64,000 nt of DNA, from the NCBI RefSeq assembly GCF_008704205.1, contig NZ_VXLC01000015.1, positions 62,001 to 126,000 on the forward strand, read 5' to 3'. Positions 45,822-54,524 of the stretch are shown here, in pieces. The position numbers were made by a program, and so were the translations under genes. This stretch comes from Nocardia colli. Its GTDB lineage: Bacteria; Actinomycetota; Actinomycetes; Mycobacteriales; Mycobacteriaceae. The notes under the pieces were generated by a model. It was not told where the DNA came from. It saw nothing but the letters and a program-made list of their open reading frames with translations, and ran no database searches. Positions within the stretch are counted from its first letter, which is position 1. The number at the start of each line of letters is the position of its first letter.

Positions 45822-47402
45822 TCAACCGGTTTCGCGGCGCACCCCGGTCGCGGGCGCCCTGGCCATCGCCGCCGCGAGTATCGCCTCCTGGTCGAAGGGC
45901 GCGCCACGGGCCGGATCTCGATGGAACTCGCCGGTCAGGCGGCCCTCGCAGAGCACGAGGATGCGATCGCACATGCCGATCAGTTCGAGCAGTTCGGACG
46001 ACACCGCGAGGATCGCCGCACCCTGCCGGGCCAATTCGTCCATCAGCGCATGGACTTCGGCCTTCGCGCCGACATCGATGCCGCGGGTCGGCTCGTCCAT
46101 CAGCAGCACCGACGGATGGGTGAGCAGGCACTTGGCCAGCACGACCTTCTGCTGATTGCCCCCGGACAGCGTGTCCACGACGGTGGCCAGCGACGCGGTC
46201 TTCACCTTCAGCTCAACGACTTTCGCCGTGACCGCCGCGCGCTCGCGTTTCGCGTCGACCGTCCGCCACGGACGCAGGTAGCGATTCAGCGACGCCAGCG
46301 ATGCGTTGAAGCGCACGGTGTTGGCCAGCATCAGGCTCTGCGCCTTGCGGTCCTCGGCTACGAGCGCGATGCCGTTATCGATGGCGTGCTGTGGACTGCG
46401 CGGCCGGTAGCGCCGGCCCGCGAGGGTGATCGTCGCGCTGACGCCGGTGGCCGCTCCGTAGAGGGCCTCGAGGACTTCGCTGCGGCCGGCCCCCATCAAT
46501 CCGGCCAGGCCGACGATCTCGCCCTCGGCCACCTCGAAGGACAAGTCGTGCAACGGAACTGCGTCGCTGTCGACGGCCGGTGTGGTCGTCAGATGTTCGA
46601 CGGTCAGGCGCACCTGCCCGCCCGCGTGCTGCTCGGCGCCGCGCGGGAACAGCTCACCGAGCGGTCGCCCCACCATCAGCTGGATGAGTTCGGTTCGCTG
46701 CGTGCCTTTCATCGGCCGCTGTGCCACGTACGCGCCGTCGCGCAGCACGGTGACGCTGTCGGCGATCTCCTCCAGTTCCTCGATCCGGTGCGAGATGTAG
46801 ATGATGCCGACGCCGTGCCCGGTCAGGTTCCGGATGACGGCGAAGAGCCGCTCCACCTCCGCCTCGGTGAGCGCTGAGGTCGGCTCGTCCATCACCAGGA
46901 TCTTCAGGTCGTGGTTGAGCGCCTTGGCGACCTCGATGAGCTGTTGCTCGGCGAGCCGGCACTGCCGAACCAGCCTGCGCGGCTTCAGGTCCAGGCCGAC
47001 CCGGGCCAGCAGGTCGCCGGTGCGCGCGTCCATGTCCGCGCGGGCCAGCGTTCCCCAGGCGGTGCGGCGTTCCTGGCCGAGGAAGATGTTGTCGGCGATG
47101 GACAGTTCCGGCACCAGGTTCAACTCCTGGTGGATCATCGCGACGCCGTGCCGGGCCGCGTCCTTGGGGGAGCGCAGATGCACAGGGCTGCCATCGATGT
47201 CGATGCTGCCCGCGTCGGGGGCGAACACACCGGCCAGCACGTTCATCAAAGTCGACTTGCCCGCGCCGTTTTCGCCGAGCAGCGCCAGCACTTCGCCCTT
47301 GCGCAGGGTGAGCTCTACTCCGCGTAGCGCTTTCACCCCGGGGAATTCCTTGACGATGCCGCTCATGGCGAGCAACGGCGCGTGGCCATCGGTACCGGTC
47401 AC
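45822..47402 (-). CDS. Sugar ABC transporter ATPase, two NBDs (RbsA/MglA-like)
   Basis: Predicted 526-residue ATPase with tandem nucleotide-binding domains, as in RbsA. NBD1: LLGENGAGKSTLM, RLAEQQLIEVAKAL, ILVMDEPTSAL. NBD2 has the family's degenerate Walker A (GLMGAGRSEVLE), LSGGNQQKVVLAKCL and LLMDEPTRGIDVGAK. GTG 47402 follows a strong GGGGGAG site. First gene of the transport operon, 55 bases ahead of the permease, and divergent from the LacI gene. Confidence 0.93.
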   Translation of the reverse strand: MTGTDGHAPLLAMSGIVKEFPGVKALRGVELTLRKGEVLALLGENGAGKSTLMNVLAGVFAPDAGSIDIDGSPVHLRSPKDAARHGVAMIHQELNLVPELSIADNIFLGQERRTAWGTLARADMDARTGDLLARVGLDLKPRRLVRQCRLAEQQLIEVAKALNHDLKILVMDEPTSALTEAEVERLFAVIRNLTGHGVGIIYISHRIEELEEIADSVTVLRDGAYVAQRPMKGTQRTELIQLMVGRPLGELFPRGAEQHAGGQVRLTVEHLTTTPAVDSDAVPLHDLSFEVAEGEIVGLAGLMGAGRSEVLEALYGAATGVSATITLAGRRYRPRSPQHAIDNGIALVAEDRKAQSLMLANTVRFNASLASLNRYLRPWRTVDAKRERAAVTAKVVELKVKTASLATVVDTLSGGNQQKVVLAKCLLTHPSVLLMDEPTRGIDVGAKAEVHALMDELARQGAAILAVSSELLELIGMCDRILVLCEGRLTGEFHRDPARGAPFDQEAILAAAMARAPATGVRRETG

Positions 47403-47472
47403 GGGGCTGGCTCCCCCCTCGTCACCGGGTGGCTGCCGCGAGCGACTGGTCCACGTGGTGTGACGTCGGTCT

Positions 47473-47488
47473 CAGAAATCGATTTCTG
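47473..47488. promoter_or_regulatory. LacI-type operator 1
   Basis: CAGAAATCGATTTCTG is a perfect 16-base palindrome with the GAAA-nCGn-TTTC core typical of LacI-family sites. It lies about 70 bases upstream of the sugar ABC operon start. Confidence 0.75.
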
Positions 47489-47581
47489 TCACCCTAAATT
47501 TCGAGTCATCGAACCGTCAAGCCCGTTGAGCGCGCAATCTTCTCGGCTACAGTTGCCACCAGCAATTCTCGACCGCGAGGT

Positions 47582-47597
47582 GGGAAATCGTTTTCCC
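47582..47597. promoter_or_regulatory. LacI-type operator 2
   Basis: GGGAAATCGTTTTCCC repeats the same core as operator 1 (GAAATCGnTTTC) with one central mismatch. It lies 46 bases upstream of the lacI-type gene and suggests autoregulation, or looping between the two sites. Confidence 0.65.
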
Positions 47598-47642
47598 GCG
47601 CTCGTGGCGTCGGGTACTGGATCGAAGGGTGGTAGCCCGCAG

Positions 47643-48653
47643 ATGGCGACGGTGACGATCCGCGACGTCGCGGCACTGGCCGGGGTGTCACCGGCCACCG
47701 TCTCGCGGGTGCTCAACGCCGATCCGCGGGTGGCGCCGGAACTGCGCGAGCGGGTGCGGGATGCGATCGAGAAGCTCAGCTATCGGCCGAACAGTCAGGC
47801 CAGGTCGTTGCGCACCCGGGCGACCAGGGTGCTCGGTTTGATCATCGCCGACATCCAGAATCCGTTCTTCACCGCGCTGGCCCGTGGCGTGGAAGATGCT
47901 GCGAGCGAACGCGATTACTCGGTGGTGCTGGCCAATTCCGATGAGAGTCTGGCCAAGGAGCAGCGGTACCTGGAGGTCGCCGCGGCCGAGCGGATGGCCG
48001 GGGTGGTGCTGGCGCCTGCCTCCGCCGCGAACAGCCGGATCGGCACGCTCACCGACCGGGGTATTCCGGTGGTCGCGATCGATCGGCGGCTGCGCTCGGC
48101 CGACGTGGACAGCGTGACCGTCAACAATCAGAAGGCGGCCAAGGAGGCGGTCGAGCATCTGATCTCGGCCGGCTGCAAGCGGATCGCGATGATCACCGGA
48201 CCGTCCGACGCGTCGACGGCAACCGGGCGGCTGAGCGGGTATCGAGCCGCGTTGCGCCAGGCCGGAATCGAACTCGACCCGGATCTCGAGCTGCGCGGTG
48301 ACTATCGGATCGAAGGTGGACGGGCCGCGGCGCGAGCGATTCTCGCGTTGCCCGACCGGCCCGACGGGTTGTTCGTCGGCAACAACTTGATGATGGCCGG
48401 CGCGTTGCATGCGCTCGCCGATACCGGCGTCACCTTCCCGGGCGACATCCTGCTGGCCGGGTTCGACGAGATGAGCTGGGCGGGGTTCGCGCCGCCGATC
48501 ACCCTGGTGGAGCAGCCCAGCTACGAAATCGGCAGGCAGGCAACCGAATTGCTGCTGCGGCGGATCGCGGGAGAAGAGTTCGCGGTGCAGCGGGTTGTGC
48601 TGCCTGCTCGATTGCGCGTCCGGGAAAGTACCAGCCGGATCGTAATCGCCTGA
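47643..48653 (+). CDS. LacI-family transcriptional regulator
   Basis: Predicted 336-residue regulator. The headpiece TIRDVAALAGVSPATVSRVLNADPRVAPELRERV and hinge LSYRPNSQARSLRT span residues 4-60, followed by a sugar-binding core (VLGLIIADIQNPFFTALARGVEDAA, VVAIDRRL, DGLFVGNNLMMAGALHAL). ATG 47643 gives the standard N-terminus. It is divergent from the sugar ABC operon with two matching palindromes between, so it very likely represses that operon until the sugar is present. Confidence 0.93.
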   Translation: MATVTIRDVAALAGVSPATVSRVLNADPRVAPELRERVRDAIEKLSYRPNSQARSLRTRATRVLGLIIADIQNPFFTALARGVEDAASERDYSVVLANSDESLAKEQRYLEVAAAERMAGVVLAPASAANSRIGTLTDRGIPVVAIDRRLRSADVDSVTVNNQKAAKEAVEHLISAGCKRIAMITGPSDASTATGRLSGYRAALRQAGIELDPDLELRGDYRIEGGRAAARAILALPDRPDGLFVGNNLMMAGALHALADTGVTFPGDILLAGFDEMSWAGFAPPITLVEQPSYEIGRQATELLLRRIAGEEFAVQRVVLPARLRVRESTSRIVIA

Positions 48654-48666
48654 GCGGCAGGCGGGT

Positions 48667-49113
48667 TCAGCCGAACGGTTCCTCGCGGACGAAACGGGTG
48701 AGCGCTGCGGCGAACGCTCGCGCCTCGTCCTCGGGCCAGCCGGCCAGGTGCTGATCGAATCGGCGGGCGAGCCGTTCGCGCATCACGTCGACTGCCCGCT
48801 GCCCCTTCTCGGTCAGGGTGAGCAGGGTCGCGCGCGCGTCGTCCGGGTCGGGGGAGCGCCGCACCAGTTCGGCCCGCTCGAGCCGGGAGGCGTGCCGGCT
48901 GGTCACCGATCGGTCCAGGCCGATTTCCGCGGCCAGCGCGGCCGCGCTGCGTGGGCCGAAGCGGCCGAGCGCGCTGAGCACCGGGTAGGTCGCCGGGTCC
49001 ACCTCCGGGCCGAGCCCCTCGGTGAGTTCGGCGTAGATCCCCTCCCGAGTCCGCCGCCGCAGCAACTCGGCGATCGCCTCGGCGACGTGGGCGCCGACTC
49101 CCTGTTCTGTCAT
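48667..49113 (-). CDS. MarR-family transcriptional regulator
   Basis: Predicted 148-residue winged-helix regulator: ATYPVLSALGRFGPRSAAALAAEIGLDRSVTSRHASRLERAELVRRSPDPDDARATLLTLTEKGQ is the canonical MarR DNA-binding core and wing. It is divergent from the NTF2-like gene at 49201, and two inverted repeats lie in the short spacer, so it probably represses both genes. Confidence 0.92.
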   Translation of the reverse strand: MTEQGVGAHVAEAIAELLRRRTREGIYAELTEGLGPEVDPATYPVLSALGRFGPRSAAALAAEIGLDRSVTSRHASRLERAELVRRSPDPDDARATLLTLTEKGQRAVDVMRERLARRFDQHLAGWPEDEARAFAAALTRFVREEPFG

Positions 49114-49126
49114 GGGTCAAAGAATA

Positions 49127-49143
49127 GCGTGCATCGAGCACGC
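49127..49143. promoter_or_regulatory. MarR operator candidate 1
   Basis: GCGTGC (49127-49132) and GCACGC (49138-49143) flank five bases. The half-sites match those in the larger repeat at 49157-49185. It lies 14 bases upstream of the MarR start, fitting autorepression. Confidence 0.6.
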
Positions 49144-49156
49144 ATCTGTTGTACAG

Positions 49157-49185
49157 TCATATGCGTGCACGATGCACGCATATGA
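49157..49185. promoter_or_regulatory. MarR operator candidate 2 (long perfect inverted repeat)
   Basis: TCATATGCGTGCA (49157-49169) and TGCACGCATATGA (49173-49185) are perfect 13-base arms around CGA. It lies just before the ribosome site and start of the NTF2-like gene and would block its transcription when bound. Confidence 0.75.
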
Positions 49186-49200
49186 TCGAAGGAGCTAGAC

Positions 49201-49590
49201 ATGACCACCGACATCGCCGCGGCCCTCAACGACCTGCTGTTCGACCGGCAGGTCGATGTCGACACCGCCATCACCCGGCACTTCGCCGACGACTATCGGC
49301 AGCGCACCGACGGCGTGTGGAGCGACCGCACGGAATTCGCCGACCACATCACCCACCTGCGCGGTGTGCTCACCGGCGGTCACGTCGAGGTGCACGACGA
49401 ACTCGTCGACGGCGACCGCTACGCCGACCGGCACACCGTCCACGCCACCAAAATCGACGGCAGCGCAGCGGCTTTCGAGGTCCTGGTGTTCGCCGAATTC
49501 GCCGCCGACGGCCGCTTCCGGCAGATCATCGAAACCACCACCATGCTGTCGGGGCAAGACGAGGACAAGGGCCTCGGCAGCGCCCGCTGA
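49201..49590 (+). CDS. NTF2/SnoaL-like protein
   Basis: Predicted 129-residue cone-fold protein: DTAITRHFADDYRQRTDGVWSDRTEFADHITHLRGVL and HVEVHDELVDGDRYADRHTVHATK, ending with VLVFAEFAADGRFRQIIETTTML. GAAGGAG directly upstream of ATG 49201 marks a strong start. It is the probable target of the divergent MarR repressor. The likely role is detoxification or modification of a small molecule; the reaction is unknown. Confidence 0.83.
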   Translation: MTTDIAAALNDLLFDRQVDVDTAITRHFADDYRQRTDGVWSDRTEFADHITHLRGVLTGGHVEVHDELVDGDRYADRHTVHATKIDGSAAAFEVLVFAEFAADGRFRQIIETTTMLSGQDEDKGLGSAR

Positions 49591-49696
49591 CCGCCGTGAT
49601 CGGCCGCGCATCCCCAAACCTGGCGCGGCCGGCAGCGCTCGTCGAAGGAGTACGCTGAAAGTGCGCACGGGGGTGGTTCGACGTGAGGTCCCTAAT

Positions 49697-50470
49697 GTGA
49701 GTGCGGCACATAGGAATTCGTTCAAGGGGGATGACGCTTTGTCATGTTTCGGCGAGATGACTATTCGGCCCGGCGTGCTGGCCTATCGGGGCGGACTGTC
49801 CGCCGCGAAGATGCACGCGCACCATTCGGTTCAAGTGCTGATCGCCCGATGCGGTGAGTTCGTCGTGGCCGATGCGGCGGGAACGCAGGTCACGTGCCGG
49901 GCGACGGTGATTCCGGCCGACGTCGCCCACGCGGTGGTGCAGGGGGTGGCCGAGGGCGAGATGGTCCAGCTGGCCGCCGAATCCGACGATGCCGCCGCGG
50001 TGAGCCGGACCGTCGCGCGGCCGTACTCCGCCGAAGCGTGGGCGGCCGCGGGGGACGCGCTGGCGAACCGACTCGGTGACGGCGAGTGGTGGGCCGACGG
50101 GTTGCCGTACGTGCGGTCGGCGGTGCGGCCGATGCGCCATCCCGCGCTGGCCTCGGCGCTGCGGCTGTTGCCCGACCGGATCGAGGAAGGTCAGGTTCGA
50201 TTACGGGATGTGGCCGGCACGGTCGGACTGTCCTAAAGCAGGCTGGCGCACCTGTTCGCCGAGGAGATCGGGCTCGCGTTCCGGCCGTATGTGCGCTGGT
50301 TGCGGATGTGCCGGGCGATCGATCAGATCGCGCTCGGGCACAGCATGACCGATGCCGCGCACACCGCCGGGTTTTTCGACGGCGCGCATTTCACTCGGGT
50401 GTGCAACAAGACCTTCGGCATGTCCCCGGCGGTACTGACCAGCGACATGCAGTTCAGCGTCGATTCGTAG
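49697..50470 (+). pseudogene. AraC-family regulator interrupted by one stop codon
   Basis: The frame from GTG 49697 (GAGG eight bases upstream) gives an AraC-ligand-binding/cupin N-domain (FGEMTIRPGVLAYRGGL, MHAHHSVQVLIARCGEFVVAD). It then enters the helix-turn-helix region (VRLRDVAGTVGLS) and meets TAA at 50234-50236. Directly after it, in the same frame, the rest of the AraC DNA-binding domain continues to TAG 50468 (SRLAHLFAEEIGLAFRPYVRWLR, then MTDAAHTAGFFDGAHFTRVCNKTFGMSPAV). One G-to-T change of GAA would explain it. Intact length would be 257 residues. Either a recent inactivation or a sequence error. Confidence 0.82.
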
Positions 50471-50486
50471 CCACGCCGGCGGCGGG

Positions 50487-50621
50487 TCAGTACGGGAACG
50501 CGGCGGTGAGCGCGCAGAAGAGGCCGAAGGCGCCGATCGTCACCATCAGCAGTGCGGTCAGCAGCGCGCCGGGGATGTTGTCGATGAGGGCAGGTTGGGT
50601 GGCGGTGCGCGACTGTGCCAT
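50487..50621 (-). CDS. Very short membrane protein (44 residues)
   Basis: MAQSRTATQPALIDNIPGAL followed by a hydrophobic helix LLTALLMVTIGAFGLFCALTAAF. A strong GGAGG ribosome site nine bases before ATG 50621 supports expression. No family recognised. It may be a small stress or transport-associated peptide. Confidence 0.6.
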   Translation of the reverse strand: MAQSRTATQPALIDNIPGALLTALLMVTIGAFGLFCALTAAFPY

Positions 50622-50731
50622 TTCGAAGCCTCCGGGTAGCTGGGTGCTGGGGTCTGCACCGCGATTCCCGGTTGTGCGGGCGTCAAACAACGTCGGCGGA
50701 GATTTGTTCTCCGGACGAGCGTGACCAGCGA

Positions 50732-51529
50732 CTACCGGTCGGACGGCGGCTGCAGGCTGATGCGGTCGGCGAGCGAGTCGACGGCATCCGCGTCGGCGTA
50801 GGCCTCGGTGGTCAGTTCGAGGAAGGCGGCCCAGCGGTCGATCCGCGGCGTCCAGCGGGCGATGAAGGCGTCGGCGTGTTCGGCCTCGCCCGGGGAGCCT
50901 TCGCGTCGCGCGCGGGCCGCGGCCTCGGTGGCGGCTTGCACGGTGTTCTGGGCGAGCGCGAGTTGCTCCCGGCAGTGGTCCGGGTCGGGAACCTCCGCGC
51001 GCACGGTCTCGGCCTCGACGCGCAGATTGAGCACGAGGGTGCCGAGGCGGGGATCGGCCGGTGACGTCAGCGGAGCCGAGGTGCCCGCGGCGATGGCCTT
51101 GTCGCGTCGTTCACGCCGCCGCTGTTCGTGTTTCTCGGCCAGCGCGAGCTGCTCGCGGTAGGTGTCGAAGTCCTCGACCGTGACCTCTGGGTAGGTCAAA
51201 GCCGCTGTGGCAGCAAGCTTTTCGAAGCCCTCGCCGTCGCGCACGACCAGGATCAGTTGCTCCAGGGAAGGGACGGGATCCGGCTCCTCGTCGAGGCGCG
51301 CGTCCAGCACGGAGTTCCGGTAGTCGACCAGGATGTCCGCCGCGACCCGGTCGAGCACCGCCGTGCCGACCTCGATGTGGTTGACGCAGGTGCGACCGGT
51401 GCACGGGTCGGGAAATCCGAGCTCACCGAGGCCGGCATCGACCACCGATTCCCCGTCCGTCCCCCGGCCCACGATCTCCCAGGTGTAGGTGCCGACGTCC
51501 TCTGCCTGCGCGCGATGGTGCTCGGACAT
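50732..51529 (-). CDS. Hypothetical soluble protein, coiled-coil
   Basis: Predicted 265-residue protein. The N-terminal part has CTGRTCVNHIEVGTAVLDRVAADILVDYRNSVLDARLDEEPD. Two central helices rich in Glu/Arg/Ala (FDTYREQLALAEKHEQRRRERRDKAIAAG; DHCREQLALAQNTVQAATEAAARARREG) share the motif REQLALA, suggesting an internal duplication or a coiled coil. No known family recognised. The start at ATG 51529 has only a weak ribosome site. Confidence 0.6.
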   Translation of the reverse strand: MSEHHRAQAEDVGTYTWEIVGRGTDGESVVDAGLGELGFPDPCTGRTCVNHIEVGTAVLDRVAADILVDYRNSVLDARLDEEPDPVPSLEQLILVVRDGEGFEKLAATAALTYPEVTVEDFDTYREQLALAEKHEQRRRERRDKAIAAGTSAPLTSPADPRLGTLVLNLRVEAETVRAEVPDPDHCREQLALAQNTVQAATEAAARARREGSPGEAEHADAFIARWTPRIDRWAAFLELTTEAYADADAVDSLADRISLQPPSDR

Positions 51530-51635
51530 GGCCCGAACGGTACCGGACTCGCCCCGCCGAGGTTCAATTCTCGGTCGGCCGCAACCCGACCGATCGCACC
51601 GTTGCCCTGCCACATCGACAGGGCAACAACCGTGT

Positions 51636-52820
51636 TCAGTTCGTGGCGCAGAGAACGGTTTCGACGAGTTGGTTGATGTTGTGAGTGGGCTCTGGGGTAG
51701 TGGGGACCTGGTTGACGATCACGGTGACGGAGCGGCCGTCGGTGGTGACGCCGCCGCGGGTTTCGAAGCCGTCGATGTCGCCGCCGTGGCCCCAGCTGTC
51801 CTTGCCGCAGGGGAGCCGGCTCTGCATGAGGCCGAGGCCGTAGCCGACCGGCGGACCGGTAACCGGAAGGGGGACGGTGGTTTTCATCTCGGCCAATTGG
51901 GCGGGTGGCAGCAGCTTTCCGTCGAGGAGTGCGGTGAAGAACTGATTGAGGTCGGCGCCGGTGGAGACCATCGCACCGGCCGCGCCGGCCGAGGTGACGT
52001 TCTGGTCGGTGTAGTCGATCAGCGTGCCGTCGAGGTCGGCGTAGCCGCGGGGGTGCGGCCCGCGGATCGTGGTTTCATCCGGGTCCGGATAGTAGGTGTC
52101 GCGCAGGCCGAGTGGCTCGATGATGCGGTGGGTGATCTCCGCGCCGAGCGGGTTTCCGGTGATCTTCTCGATCACCAGGCCGGCGAGGGCGTAGTTGGTG
52201 TTGGAGTATGCCCACTGGGTGCCGGGTTCGAAATCCGCGGGGGCGGTGAGCGCGTTGCGTACGACCTCGGCGATATCCGTTCTCCCCCAACGGACTTGGT
52301 CGGTGTTGGTCGATATCTGTCCCGGTTTCGGTGTCGCGCCGAACTCGGCCGCGTACTCGGGGATTCCGCTGTTGTGCTGCAACATGTTTCGGATCGTGAT
52401 CCGATTCCCGTCGATGCCGGGGCCGTGCACCACGCCGGGCAGATACCGTTCCACCGGCCCGTCCAGCTCGACCTTGCCCTCGGCGACCAACTGGAGCAGG
52501 ACGGTCGACACGAATGTCTTTGTGTTACTAGCGATCCGGACTCGAGCGTCGTCCGGGAACGGCGTGCCCTGTGCGCGGTCGCCGAATCCCGCGTTCGCGG
52601 CCCAGGCCTGACCATGCTCGGTGACCACGATCTGGGCGCCCGGCAGGTGATCCACCGAGACCAGATTGTTCAGCGCCTCAATGATTTTCGCCCGCCCGGC
52701 GGCGGCGACGGGCTCGACTCGATCCGTTCCCGTGGAACTGCATGACGTCGCCATCGCGGCGACTACTGCTCCGGTGGCCACCACGGCGGCCAGCGATCGA
52801 TCCCATACCCGGATGCGCAA
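51636..52820 (-). CDS. Secreted serine hydrolase lipoprotein (beta-lactamase/DD-peptidase fold)
   Basis: Predicted 394-residue exported protein of the class C beta-lactamase/DD-carboxypeptidase superfamily. The lipobox MATSC follows the signal sequence. Catalytic motifs: S-x-x-K in IASNTKTFVS, Y-x-N in YSNTNYAL and HGG in SWGHGGDIDG. It resembles D-alanyl-D-alanine carboxypeptidases and esterases (EstB/LpqK-like). TTG 52820 is chosen because AAGGGA lies eight bases upstream; a second in-frame TTG at 52847 would bury that site in the coding region. The substrate could be cell-wall peptides or esters. Confidence 0.87.
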   Translation of the reverse strand: MRIRVWDRSLAAVVATGAVVAAMATSCSSTGTDRVEPVAAAGRAKIIEALNNLVSVDHLPGAQIVVTEHGQAWAANAGFGDRAQGTPFPDDARVRIASNTKTFVSTVLLQLVAEGKVELDGPVERYLPGVVHGPGIDGNRITIRNMLQHNSGIPEYAAEFGATPKPGQISTNTDQVRWGRTDIAEVVRNALTAPADFEPGTQWAYSNTNYALAGLVIEKITGNPLGAEITHRIIEPLGLRDTYYPDPDETTIRGPHPRGYADLDGTLIDYTDQNVTSAGAAGAMVSTGADLNQFFTALLDGKLLPPAQLAEMKTTVPLPVTGPPVGYGLGLMQSRLPCGKDSWGHGGDIDGFETRGGVTTDGRSVTVIVNQVPTTPEPTHNINQLVETVLCATN

Positions 52821-53069
52821 GACGATTCCCTTCTGTTGCGGACGCAATCACGGTATGGGGATACGGGTGGTTCCTCGATCCGGCAGGCCCCTCTCTTTCC
52901 GGTAGTGCTGGCACCCCCGATGGGACTGTGACCAGGGTCGTTATCGATCAGGACTATGAAACGCGCCACTTCTGAGTTACTGTGACACCGTGTATTGGTA
53001 ACGCATATTTTCAGATAGCTGGATGGTTGTGGCGGGCGCGAGGGAGCGCCCGAAGGTGGAAGGGATCTC

Positions 53070-54497
53070 ATGAAGCGTGCGACTACCCCGGGCGGTGCGG
53101 CAAGGACCTGGCGTCGAGCCACGGTCCTCGTCGGCGTCGCAACGATCCTCCTGGTCAGCGCCGCGACGGGCGCCGGCCCGGCGTCCGCGGCGCCCGCGAA
53201 CGACGTCCCGATCCAGCCGTTGCCGGTGCTGGTCCTGCCGCCCGAGCTCGACCCGTTCTACAAGGCGCCCGCGGACGTGATCGCCTCGACCGAACCGGGC
53301 GGGATCATCAAAGCTCGCCAGATCACGCCGGCCCTGCTGTCGGTGGCGCCGTTCAATATCGATGCGTGGCAGGTGCTGTTCCGGACGAACGACAGTCACG
53401 GCAATGCGGTCGCCACGGTGACCACGTTGATCAAGCCGCGTGGTCCCGCGCCCGAGGGCGGGCTCAAACTGCTGTCGTATCAGGTCGCCGAGGACTCCAC
53501 CGCCCAGTACTGCGCGATGTCGTATGTGGCGCAACAGGGTTCGATCCCCGCCGACTACGTCAACTCGGCCGAGACGTCGCTCGGCATCGCGTTGGGCGTC
53601 TCGCAGGGATGGGCGGTGGCGATCACCGACTATCAAGGACCGAACTCCGCGTGGGGCGCGGCGGTCCTGGGCGGCCAGGCGACCCTGGACGGCATCCGTG
53701 CGGCCGAGAACTTCGCGCCGTTGCAACTGACCGCCGGCGCGGCGACACCCGTCGGATTGATGGGCTACTCCGGCGGCACCATCCCGACCGGCTGGGTCGC
53801 CGAGAATCACGACACCTACGCCCCCGAGATCAATATCGTCGGCGTGACCATGGGCGGCATCGCCACCGCGGACTTGAAGGGCGTGCTGCGGTTCAACAAC
53901 TTCAACTACGGCGCCGGGCTGATCGGCCCCGCGATGCACGGTTTCGCCACCGAATACCCCGAGGTCCAGAACGTGCTGGACAGTCGGTACGACTGGTTCG
54001 GGCGGTTCATGATGACGTTCAAGAGCTTCCTCTGCCACCCGCAGGGTTCGGTGCTGTTCCCGTATTGGAACTACCTGGGTTCGTTCACCGGATCCGGTGA
54101 CCCACTTGACCTTCCGCAAGTCAGCGCCGCCATCAACGCCCAGGAACTCGGCAAGCGCACGCCGCACATTCCGATGTATCTGTATCACGCGCAGAGCGAC
54201 GAGCTGATCCCCAACGCGGGCGTGGATCGGGTGGTGAACCAGTACTGCCAAGACCCCGGCGCGCGCATCACCTACACGCGAGAGTTCTTGGCGGAGCACA
54301 TCTCCGGCATCATCGGCTGGTTGCCCAAGGGGTATCGATTCATCATCGACCGGATGAACGGCGTTCCCGCGCAGGCAGGTTGCCAGATCGACAGCCCGTA
54401 CAACACACTCACCGACGGTGACTTCGTCGACCTGATCGGCAAGGAATGGCCCCAGATCGCCGCGCTGGTCACCGGATTCCCGGTCGGCGCGCACTGA
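53070..54497 (+). CDS. Secretory lipase, LIP family (second paralogue)
   Basis: Predicted 475-residue exported hydrolase. Signal peptide with twin-Arg-like RTWRRATVLVG near the start and cleavage near ASA. LIP-family segments: AWQVLFRTNDSHGNAVATVTTLI, NSAETSLGIALGVSQGWAVAITDYQG, nucleophile GYSGG with Ser234, then IPMYLYHAQSDELIPNAGVD with Asp and the C-terminal FLAEHISG His. GGAAGGGATCTC-like ribosome site precedes ATG 53070. A paralogue lies at 7778. Likely role: lipid use outside the cell. Confidence 0.9.
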   Translation: MKRATTPGGAARTWRRATVLVGVATILLVSAATGAGPASAAPANDVPIQPLPVLVLPPELDPFYKAPADVIASTEPGGIIKARQITPALLSVAPFNIDAWQVLFRTNDSHGNAVATVTTLIKPRGPAPEGGLKLLSYQVAEDSTAQYCAMSYVAQQGSIPADYVNSAETSLGIALGVSQGWAVAITDYQGPNSAWGAAVLGGQATLDGIRAAENFAPLQLTAGAATPVGLMGYSGGTIPTGWVAENHDTYAPEINIVGVTMGGIATADLKGVLRFNNFNYGAGLIGPAMHGFATEYPEVQNVLDSRYDWFGRFMMTFKSFLCHPQGSVLFPYWNYLGSFTGSGDPLDLPQVSAAINAQELGKRTPHIPMYLYHAQSDELIPNAGVDRVVNQYCQDPGARITYTREFLAEHISGIIGWLPKGYRFIIDRMNGVPAQAGCQIDSPYNTLTDGDFVDLIGKEWPQIAALVTGFPVGAH

Positions 54498-54524
54498 TCG
54501 CGTCCACCGCGTCGCGGCCGCGCG

